DNA of 64,000 nt from Chionoecetes opilio (lineage: Eukaryota; Arthropoda; Malacostraca; Decapoda; Majidae): positions 168,088-232,087 of the forward strand of contig JACEEZ010000110.1 in assembly GCA_016584305.1 (NCBI GenBank), read 5' to 3'. Below, piece by piece: positions 55,746 through 64,000 of this stretch (position 1 is the stretch's first letter; each line of letters starts with the position of its first letter). The notes beneath the pieces were generated by a model. The model had not been told where the DNA came from and did no database searches. It saw nothing but the letters and a program-made list of their open reading frames with translations. The translations under genes were made by a program, and so were the position numbers.

Positions 55746-56517
55746 AGTATTCATTGGCTCGTCAAGTAACACTTAAACCATGATGTAGCACTACTTATTA
55801 TGAGGAAAGCCAACAAAAGGAACTCAATTAATAAGGTATTTTAATACTATCATAACCATGAATATGTACAGCCTACAAAGAGAAGACTACGACGATGAAA
55901 AAAATTAGAGTTGTTTGGGGCGAAATTGATATTCCAGGTGCTATATTTCCGTGCTCGCTGACAACATAGAGAAGACCTGAGGTGATGGTTGATGTGCGAA
56001 GGCTTCTAAACCAGGAAAACAGTCACAGCAGAGTCTCATTAACAAGTAAGCAAGTGGTAGGGACACATTACGTACCTACCAGTTGCTTACCTTTTGACGA
56101 GGCTCTGTTATGACTCTGTTTTCTTGGTTTAGAAGCCTCTGCACATCAGCCATTACCTCAGGTCTTCTCTATAGTGTTGTCAGCGAGAACAGAGCACAGT
56201 AATATAGCACCTGGAATATCAATTTCGCGCAAAATAACTCGAAATTCTTCCATCGCCGTAGTTTTCCCTTCGTAGGTCCACCCGCGGCGACCCCGCCTTA
56301 TCCCCACAATGCACCGATGTAAACAAACCGTGACGTAGTTATGGGTAGGGTCCATTGTGTAGGGAATTCTGGTCCTAATGCAAAATAATACCGCACCATT
56401 TTTTGGCCAGGAAAACATAGCAAGTCTAAAAAATTACCGCGCAGTCCTCGTCCATTTTTACCGCAGATGGCAGTTGGATGCGGGAATAGGGAGGGCACAG
56501 GTTAGGTGTAGTTTTAC

Positions 56518-56628
56518 CTTCAACTTATCATAAGCCGTGTTCAGCTCCAGGCGGTGCACGAAGGGATTGAGGAGCTGGGTTGTTTCCTTTATAAGGGGCG
56601 CCCTCTCCTCACCCTCCTTCTGGTTCAT
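56518..56628 (-). CDS. LPCAT: LPCAT-family acyltransferase, first coding exon
   Basis: On the minus strand the frame MNQKEGEERAPLIKETTQLL, then NPFVHRLELNTAYDKLK, ends at a GTAAAAC donor. NPFVHxLxL directly before the membrane segment is the N-terminal signature of LPCAT1 (acyl-CoA:lysophosphatidylcholine acyltransferase). The join to exon 2 (36352) is in phase 0 and gives continuous alignment without a gap. Start choice: ATG at 56628 has G at -3. An in-frame ATG three codons upstream (56637) has a weaker context. The intron between the exons is about 20.2 kb and filled with transposons. The acidic N-terminus faces the cytosol in the known family. Confidence 0.78.
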
Positions 56629-57008
56629 TTCACACATATGACCCCAGCAGCACACTTCACCACACTCAAGGACTCTTCTGGTGCCCTCCCGCAGGAGCAG
56701 CTAGTGACGACGACACGCTCGTCTCTCGGGCTAATTCTGGATCTACCGTAGGTGGAAAACGGCTGTCCCAGTGATTCATTAAACCTCGATGCAGTCAATT
56801 TTCATGTCACGATTCACCTTCAAGTCCTCCTTCGATACAGGTTATGATTCACACTATAATGCAAAGCAGGCACACATATTGAAAAAAATATTGGTCACAC
56901 GTTCTATTTCATTGGTATTAAATAGAGTACCTCTAAATACTCTACCGTAGTATTAAAGTACGTACTACGTACCAAGGTAACCTTGCTACGTACTGACTAC
57001 TGACTCGT
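56629..57008. other. Upstream of the LPCAT start
   Basis: The 5' UTR and promoter are expected here on the minus strand. I see no decisive TATA box or initiator and no repeat. Confidence 0.4.
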
Positions 57009-57185
57009 AGGGAGGTGCACCGGTTCCCGGTATACCGAAATACCGGTATTTTAGCACCGGTTTTACCGGTATTACCGGTATTTTTTATTTTCCGGTATAC
57101 CGGTATCGGTATTAGTATTGGATCGGTATACCGGTATCGGTATATTATTTGGTTGGTATTGGATTTCGGTATTATGTTTTTTTCT
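57009..57185. repeat. CCGGTAT-rich hAT-like terminus
   Basis: GGTGCACCGG followed by at least ten CCGGTAT/ATACCGG-type motifs. This is similar to hAT termini that begin GGTGCACCGGT. No right end seen. Confidence 0.45.
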
Positions 57186-57469
57186 CTCTTTTTTTTCCTC
57201 GAAACAGACTCCTGACTAGTACCAAGACCAAGAACTGACTAGTGACTACTCCGACTGCCGAGACACGTATGGTAGCGTAACGCTCATTGGCTCAGAGCCT
57301 CAGAATCTGAGCTAGGCGCGTGTTATCATTGGCCGATTGCAGCTCAGCTGACAATGCCGCTCTGTGAAACCTCCCTCCCTCCCTCTACCCCTGAGGGCAG
57401 ACCATCACAGAAAACGGATCATTACACATCACACAGGCGTCACTATACAAATCTAGCCTAGATCAAATT

Positions 57470-57643
57470 TTCATTATTGTTATTATTATTAGTATTAGTA
57501 GTAGTAGTAGTAGTAGTCTTAGTCTACTATTATTATGTTTAATAATGGCATCATCATTTTCATTATTGTTATTATTATTATCATCCAAATTATTATTATT
57601 ATTTTATTATTAATATAATTATTTCAAGGATACGTGTTGTGTG

Positions 57644-57693
<50 letters not shown>

Positions 57694-57700
57694 GGAGAGT
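57470..57700. repeat. ATT/TAG microsatellites and (GT)n
   Basis: TTATTATTATTAG-type tracts run 57475-57620 and a GT run runs about 57642-57692. Confidence 0.9.
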
Positions 57701-57863
57701 TCACACCTCAGATATGACTGACCCCATCGTATCTTTACCATCTATTTTGAAGAAAATCGCGTTTCACGTGTCTCCGTCTACGCCTTTGAAATAACAACAA
57801 TAATAATAATAATAAATAAATTATAATGATTATAATAATAAAAGCAACAATAGTACTACTACT

Positions 57864-58409
57864 CAGAGCTGGGCACTAAATACATTGAATGTATTTAAAT
57901 ACTAAATACCAAATACATGGGAGAAATGTATTTAAATACTAAATACTAATACATTTTACGAATGTATTTAAATACTAAATACTAAATACATCAATTGCAT
58001 TTAAATACATTTGTAAATACATTTTAAATACACAAAAAATTTTAACATGTCCGAAAAAAATTAATTTCCTTAGGATTTCCTTAGATTTTGGGTTTCCATA
58101 GAAATTTCCTTCTCAGGCCTACATTTCCTTGAAATCAAGACATTTCCTTGCCAGTGGAAACACTGGTTCACTCTAACATCAGGGTTGCCAGACAATTGGG
58201 CGGGTTTATGGCCAAATTTACTTATCAATAAATATAAAATTTTTATATTAAATGTATTTAAATACAATGTATTGAAATACTCATAAAAGTATTTAAATAC
58301 TCTATTTAAATACATGACAACCAATGTATTTATAAATACATTTCTAAATACACAAATGTATTTAAATACGTATTTAGATACAATTGTATTTAAATACTGC
58401 CCAGCTCTG
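57864..58409. mobile_element. hAT-type MITE (CAGAGCTGGGCA family)
   Basis: CAGAGCTGGGCACTAAATAC and GTATTTAAATACTGCCCAGC-TCTG are the inverted ends. Eight-base duplication CTACTACT at 57856-57863 and 58410-58417. The interior consists largely of GTATTTAAATAC-type repeats. Confidence 0.85.
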
Positions 58410-58427
58410 CTACTACTAGCTACTACT

Positions 58428-58779
<352 letters not shown>

Positions 58780-59030
58780 GATGGTCAGGTTGAGAACGTG
58801 ACGGCCTCCCATTCTGCGGGTAGGCGGTTCGAATCCTCGCGCTCCCGGGGATTTTTCAGTGATAAATTCGAGCGGTTACTGTCCCCCATGAGCAAGGGGT
58901 TGCGGGTGTGTGGTGTGTGAGGTCCCAGCATTGCCCAAAGATCGGTAATAATGAGCTCCAAGCTTGCACTGAGAAGGTGAAAACTGGCGATCGCGAGCCA
59001 GCTCGCGTGGACAAGACCATGGGTGAATAA
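58780..59030 (+). repeat. tRNA-derived SINE between CA runs
   Basis: A perfect B box GGTTCGAATCC (58827-58837) lies about 45 bp after a TGGTCAGGTTG A-box-like motif. A body of about 190 bp ends in ATAACACACAC, and a second CA run follows (59031-59092). Confidence 0.7.
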
Positions 59031-59040
59031 CACACACACA

Positions 59041-59091
<51 letters not shown>

Positions 59092-59139
59092 CCAGACACC
59101 CACCCACCCACTACTATCTATGGTAGTATGATGATAACA

Positions 59140-59444
59140 ATAAGAACATAAGAACATAAGAAAATAAGGAAGCTACAAGAGGCCGCGAGACCTACACGTG
59201 GTAGTTCCTGTTACTTAACACTACCTACATCCACCTTTCATCCCCATCCATGAAATTATCCAGCCTCCTTTTAAAGCTCCCTATTGACTCCGCACTAACT
59301 ACCTGTCTACTGAGTCCATTCCAATCATTTACCACCCTATTTATGAACCAGTGTTTCCCTATTTCTTTTTTTAATCTACCTGTACGCTTTTCCAGTTTGG
59401 TTTCCAATTCCATTAGGTGGTGTTTGTAATCCCTCAGTCAGGGT
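59140..59444 (-). pseudogene. CR1-like LINE 3' end
   Basis: The minus-strand frame (59413-59225) reads KHWFINRVVNDWNGLSRQVV then SIGSFKRRLDNFMD, the C-terminus of CR1-like ORF2. It is followed by a conserved 3' end (GTAGGTCTCGCGGCCTCTTG) and a tail of TTCTTATG repeats. Confidence 0.7.
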
Positions 59445-59448
59445 TAAC

Positions 59449-59652
59449 CCCTTCACGCCCAGAACTTTCCTTTGCTATAAAAAATTGTGTGTTGTCCAGC
59501 CATAAAATTACGAAAAGTAACTAAATAAACCAAATTAGCAATTGGACAAGGATACTAAACAGGTCATAGCTATAAAACATTGCTTATATGAACTAAAAAT
59601 CATCTAATGGTACCTAAATTACAATGGAAATTACGTTCTGGGACTCAAGGGG
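59449..59652. mobile_element. piggyBac-type MITE, 204 bp
   Basis: CCCCTTCACGCCCAGAACTT and the inverse GTTCTGGGACTCAAGGGG are bounded by TTAA (59445-59448, 59653-59656). Non-coding. Confidence 0.85.
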
Positions 59653-59656
59653 TTAA

Positions 59657-59913
59657 AACAAGATAGTTTAGCTGTTAACAGAGACAGCGTAGCCATGGGG
59701 CGCCCTAATCTCGGCCGCCACCTGCATCCGCCCTCGATTATTTATACTCTTAATGGAGAGCACGAACTCGGGACCGTCGCACGCATCATTTACTGGCATA
59801 TGAGGATGCATTTTTATTTCTTTTTTTCGTAATTGTTAACTTTATCATGTACGATGAGTGTATATTCTCAATACGGGAGAAAATGATGAAGAAAACCCCG
59901 ATTACATTAAAGT
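59657..59913. other. Unassigned sequence between two MITEs
   Basis: No gene or repeat recognised. Confidence 0.4.
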
Positions 59914-59917
59914 TTAA

Positions 59918-60120
59918 CCCCTTGAGGCCCAGAACGTAATTTCCTTTGTATTTTGGCTACTATTAGACTATTTTAATGAATGTAAGCAATTTTTTATACA
60001 TATGACCTGTTTAGTATCCTTGACCCCTAACTAATTTGGTATATTAAGTAACTTTTTTGTAATTTTATGGCTAACAACAGACGATTTTATGCAGCAAAGG
60101 AATTATCTGGGCCTGAAGGG
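59918..60120. mobile_element. piggyBac-type MITE, 203 bp, opposite orientation
   Basis: CCCCTTGAGGCCCAGAACGT and the inverse TCTGGGCCTGAAGGG are bounded by TTAA (59914-59917, 60121-60124). It is the same family as 59449-59652, inverted and diverged. Confidence 0.85.
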
Positions 60121-60319
60121 TTAAAAAAAGTTATAAATAAACTTAATTTTCTTAGAAAAATAAACACGATCTTCCTTTGTATTGTAATGCATCCTGACAC
60201 CAGACATACCATGAGAGTCTTAATGGGTTATAAACTCCCACCTTCTTCAACACTAATCCCCAAAACAGTAAATGACACCAAGGTCTTCTGACATGTATAG
60301 CTACTTCCCCACGCGCAAA

Positions 60320-60453
60320 TAACATAGGAACATAAAAAAATAAGGAAGCTACAAGAGGCCGTGAGACCTACACGAGGTAGTTCCTGTTACTTAATTAACA
60401 CTACCTACATCCACCTTTCATCCCCATCCATGAATGTATCCAGCCTCTCTTTA
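60320..60453 (-). pseudogene. CR1-like LINE 3' end fragment
   Basis: It matches 59150-59280 (GGAAGCTACAAGAGGCC, CCACCTTTCATCCCCATCCA). It is cut at TTA 60451-60453 by a Harbinger-like element. Confidence 0.65.
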
Positions 60454-61561
60454 ATGGACCCGTTTACTCACACCTAAAACACGGAGTATTATAAAGCTTT
60501 GGGTGCAATATAGGCTACATATCACTGTACTCATATTCTTTTTGCTGAGAAATGCACCATAAATGAAATATATGGCCTTTTTGGGGCCAAAATATCACAA
60601 CACGGCGGAACGCGCTGTGATTGGTTGTGACGTAGTAACTGCAGACTCAGATCTCGCCTGATCAGCTGATCGGCTTGTTTTGGCTCAGCAAACCGCAAAT
60701 TATAGTTTTATTTTACTAACCTAACTAACCTTACTAACTTGCATTACCCCTACTACCGCAAGATGACCAGTAATCCTCCTTCAAGTGATGTAGTAGGTAT
60801 TCACTGTGTTTGTGAATATGTAAGTTGTAGTTTATAAGGAAAAAGTGGATAGACAGAGCGAAGTGGCCCGTGACACCAGACAAGTGATGACTTCTGGGAT
60901 CGGCATTCTTTATAGGGAGCTTAAATGAACCTGCAATGACATGTACAGCTAGACAGATAGACGAACTCATAGAGGAACAGGTAGAAATGTATGGTTAGTA
61001 AAGGTTGTAGTGGTGAGTAGAGTGACGAAGGGTGTGTTTTGCTTATGTGGGGAAAGAAAGCCATACATTTCTACCTGTTCCTCTATGAGTTCGTCTATCT
61101 GTCTAGCTTTACATGTCATTGCAGGTTCATTTAAGCTCCCTATAAGGAATGCCGATCCCAGAAGTCATCACTTGTCAGGTGTCACGGGCCACTTTTCTCT
61201 GTCTATCCACTTTTTCCTTATAAACTACAACTTACATATTCACAAACACAGTGAATACCTACTACATCACTTGAAGGAGGATTACTGGTCATCTTGCGGT
61301 AGTAGGGGTAATGCAAGTTGGTGTATTAGTAGGTAGTACATAATAGTAGCGGCCGCTTCACAGCTGTTTTGCTCTGTTGTCTAAGCTAGTGACGTCACAA
61401 CATGGCGCCAGTCGTTTTAGAGCGTATACATTTTCCTGTACTTAAATTGGCTGTATCATCAAAAATACTGTTCACATAGAAAAATCAACATCACTGCCCA
61501 ACTATATGAGGCTTGAAGATGTCAAATCAATCCTTACCTCAAGTAGAGTAAACGGGTCCAT
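60454..61561. mobile_element. PIF/Harbinger-like fold-back element
   Basis: ATGGACCCGTTTACTC and its perfect complement are the ends, with TTA duplicated (60451-60453, 61562-61564). Two inner arms of about 250 bp (about 60745-60995 and 61055-61320) are inverted copies around a 60-bp spacer. Similar reading frames in the arms are mirror images and not genes. Confidence 0.75.
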
Positions 61562-61802
61562 TTACCCAGACTCCCTTAAATTACGTTGATGTAAATCCTG
61601 CGTCGGTAATATGAGTGCCATAAAGCGACTGCCAGCGTGGTTGGAGCCTGTCACTTCTAGGATAGGGGAGTGTACTAGGACAGGAATGTTTGCCAAGCCT
61701 TTAACTTTCTTCATAAACGTACTAAGAACATGTTACAACCATTCTTGCCTCACCTCACACACCAGTATCCCAGGCAACAGGTTTTTTTTTTCTCTCTCTC
61801 TC

Positions 61803-62972
61803 TTTCTACATTTATCCAGTCTTTCTTCTACATTTATCCAGTCTTTCTTCTACATTTATTCAGTCTTTCTTCTACATTTATCCAGTCTTTCTTCTACATT
61901 TATTCAGTCTTTCTTCTACATTTATCCAGTCTTTCTTCTACATTTATCCAGTCTTTCTTCTACATTTATCCAGTCTTTCTTCTACATTTATCCAGTCTTT
62001 CTTCTACATTTATCCAGTCTTTCTTTTACATTTATCCAGTCTTTCTTCTACATTTATCCAGTCTTTCTTCTACATTTATTCAGTCTTTCTTCTACATTTA
62101 TCCAGTCTTTCTTCTACATTTATCCAGTCTTTCTTCTACATTTATTCAGTCTTTCTTCTACATTTATCCAGTCTTTCTTTTACATTTATTCAGTCTTTCT
62201 TCTACATTTATTCAGTCTTTCTTCTACATTTATCCAGTCTTTCTTCTACATTTATCCAGTCTTTCTTCTACATTTATCCAGTCTTTCTTTTACATTTATC
62301 CAGTCTTTCTTTTACATTTATCCAGTCTTTCTTCTACATTTATCCAGTCTTTCTTTTACATTTATCCAGTCTTTCTTCTACATTTATCCAGTCTTTCTTC
62401 TACATTTATCCAGTCTTTCTTCTACATTTATCCAGTCTTTCTTCTACATTTATCCAGTCTTTCTTCTACATTTATCCAGTCTTTCTTCTACATTTATCCA
62501 GTCTTTCTTCTACATTTATCCAGTCTTTCTTCTACATTTATCCAGTCTTTCTTCTACATTTATCCAGTCTTTCTTCTACATTTATCCAGTCTTTCTTCTA
62601 CATTTATCCAGTCTTTCTTCTACATTTATCCAGTCTTTCTTCTACATTTATCCAGTCTTTCTTCTACATTTATCCAGTCTTTCTTCTACATTTATCCAGT
62701 CTTTCTTCTACATTTATCCAGTCTTTCTTCTACATTTATCCAGTCTTTCTTCTACATTTATCCAGTCTTTCTTCTACATTTATCCAGTCTTTCTTCTACA
62801 TTTATCCAGTCTTTCTTCTACATTTATCCAGTCTTTCTTCTACATTTATCCAGTCTTTTTCTACATTTATCCAGTCTTTCTTCTACATTTATCCAGTCTT
62901 TCTTCTACATTTATCCAGTCTTTCTTCTACATTTATCCAGTCTTTCTTCTACATTTATCCAGTCTTTCTTTC
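61803..62972. repeat. 22-bp minisatellite, about 53 copies
   Basis: The unit is TTTCTTCTACATTTATCCAG plus TC. Variant units (CTTTTACA, TTATTCAG) cluster in the first half, while the second half is almost uniform; one unit near 62854 lacks a base. All three plus-strand frames are open because the unit has no stop. Confidence 0.95.
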
Positions 62973-63094
62973 AACTGGTGTTTGTGTGTGTGGTGTGTGA
63001 GTGTGTAAGAGGTGTTAAAAGGGTTCCTAGTCGAGTTCATTCAGGAATGTAGGGTGAGTATGGGATTTATTTCTTGTTATTCAGTGTGATGTGA

Positions 63095-63155
63095 TTTACA
63101 GGAACTACCACGTGTAGGTATCGCGGCCTCTTGTAGCTTCCTTATTTTTTTATAT
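63095..63155 (+). pseudogene. CR1-like LINE 3' end fragment
   Basis: GGAACTACCACGTGTAGGTA then GCGGCCTCTTGTAGCTTCCT matches the inverse of 59160-59215. Confidence 0.6.
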
Positions 63156-63159
63156 TTTT

Positions 63160-63252
<93 letters not shown>

Positions 63253-63355
63253 AGTGATGTGTGATGACGTTGCCGGATGAGCCACAGATAATCCCGCCTT
63301 CCTATCCTGCTTGGTATCTAAAGTGTCGCCCCAAAACCACCTTTCTATGTCGACA

Positions 63356-63426
<71 letters not shown>

Positions 63427-63460
63427 ACACACACACATATATAACAAACACACACACACA

Positions 63461-63499
<39 letters not shown>

Positions 63500-63613
63500 C
63501 ACACACAAACACATAAAACGAAAAATATCAAACACAAGCACTAATTCCTCTTAATGTGACAATACATAATACATGAACGGGAGTATAACGAGACATTATA
63601 TGTACAAACTAAA

Positions 63614-63666
<53 letters not shown>
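63160..63666. repeat. (GT)n, (CA)n and (CT)n microsatellites
   Basis: GT at about 63163-63248, CA at about 63358-63500 with small interruptions, CT at about 63618-63666. The Cys/Val- and His/Thr-rich frames here are repeat artefacts. Confidence 0.95.
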
Positions 63667-63669
<3 letters not shown>

Positions 63670-64000
63670 TACACTGACCTATCCTGAACGATTTCTGAAT
63701 TATAAACTTATATCCTTACTTTTACGCGTTCAGCTCACAACTTGTTTCTCACACAGCCACACTTACCCATCAAAAGTTATTGTAAATGGATGAATCTACA
63801 ATTTTATCCCCGCCATTTCCACTTATCTATCGAATTTTTTTTTCTTCGGATTTCTGGCTGCTCAAAATATTCCAAAATTGACGACGATCAGGTTTTTGTT
63901 ATTCTACAGCAAAACTATGAGTCGTAGAAGAAAACTTATCGAAGTAACTAATGTTCTTCTTGATGTGTTCTACATGATACAGTAATCGCTTTGTCAAAAC
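63667..64000. other. No recognisable feature
   Basis: AT-rich sequence with one 61-codon frame that shows no domain. Confidence 0.4.

Larger units (their letters stand above)
53880..56345. repeat. Large nested palindrome with nearly identical arms
   Basis: Arms of about 560 bp (53880-54443 and 55780-56345) are inverted copies, apparently identical by eye over most of their length, including GGTTTGTTTACATCGGTGCA and AATACCTTATTAATTGAGTT. Each arm is itself a hairpin: AAATTGATATTCCAGGTGCT recurs in reverse 250 or so bases later. The centre holds a Tc1 transposase fragment, a short LINE piece and CCTAA arrays. No clear target duplication. Confidence 0.75.

Noticed and set aside
58800..58860. 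tRNA gene with perfect B box
   Set aside because: No cloverleaf acceptor stem pairing could be drawn, and the unit is flanked by CA runs as a SINE.
60734..61336. Two similar proteins containing SSSICLA...VIAGSFKLPI
   Set aside because: They are mirror readings of the inverted arms of a fold-back element.
61611..63052. 440-465 residue repetitive open frames
   Set aside because: Produced by the stop-free 22-bp minisatellite unit in all plus frames; no domain, and the composition is set by the unit.

Overview
The window is eukaryotic, AT-rich and saturated with transposable elements. It looks like a decapod crustacean, or at least an arthropod. The indications are interstitial TTAGG-type arrays (the arthropod telomere repeat), very long CA/GT, AAT and CT microsatellites, tRNA-headed SINEs, and dense RTE-like, CR1-like, Tigger/pogo, Tc1, piggyBac, hAT and PIF/Harbinger remnants. 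The taxon is inferred from repeat content. No rRNA, genuine tRNA gene, CRISPR array or bacterial operon was seen.

The one host gene I recognise is on the minus strand. It is an LPCAT-family lysophosphatidylcholine acyltransferase with a first coding exon at 56518-56628 and a second at 36207-36352. Both end in GT donors, exon 2 begins after an AG acceptor, and the join is in phase. Intron 1 is about 20.2 kb. The acyltransferase catalytic exons are not seen, so they probably lie beyond position 1, and most of the window is then LPCAT intron. Two further splice-bounded minus-strand open stretches (28438-28569 and 17684-17797) look exon-like but are not recognised.

Layout: 12-2251 is a LINE ORF1 split by a Tigger-like element. 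2340-4693 is a stack of Tigger-like pieces. 4704-9110 is a three-level nest: a Tigger-like element split by a 4.3 kb long-inverted-repeat transposon carrying a decayed PIN-like/CXC gene, itself split by a palindromic double Tc1. 9584-11549 is a Tigger-like element with a CA-rich minisatellite and a probable solo LTR. 11600-15460 is a LINE ORF2 split by a fold-back element and a piggyBac copy, and 16186-17585 is a second LINE piece split by a piggyBac MITE. 18215-21067, 22129-27945 and 30030-35382 are further multi-level nests.

In intron 1, 36675-44865 carries a long inverted repeat with nested Tigger-like, RTE and Harbinger-like insertions. 45060-47953 is a CR1-like LINE interrupted by a Tigger-like element, and 48013-56345 is a fold-back and TTAGG-like repeat field ending in a nearly identical nested palindrome. 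Upstream of LPCAT (56760-64000) are hAT, piggyBac and Harbinger MITEs, microsatellites, LINE 3' ends and a 22-bp minisatellite of about 53 copies.

Most element boundaries rest on matching terminal inverted repeats plus target-site duplications. Several are supported by an in-frame or homologous empty site. Essentially all mobile-element coding regions are broken. The exception is a short open reading frame at 18741-19313 that encodes only a CENP-B/Tigger-type DNA-binding region.
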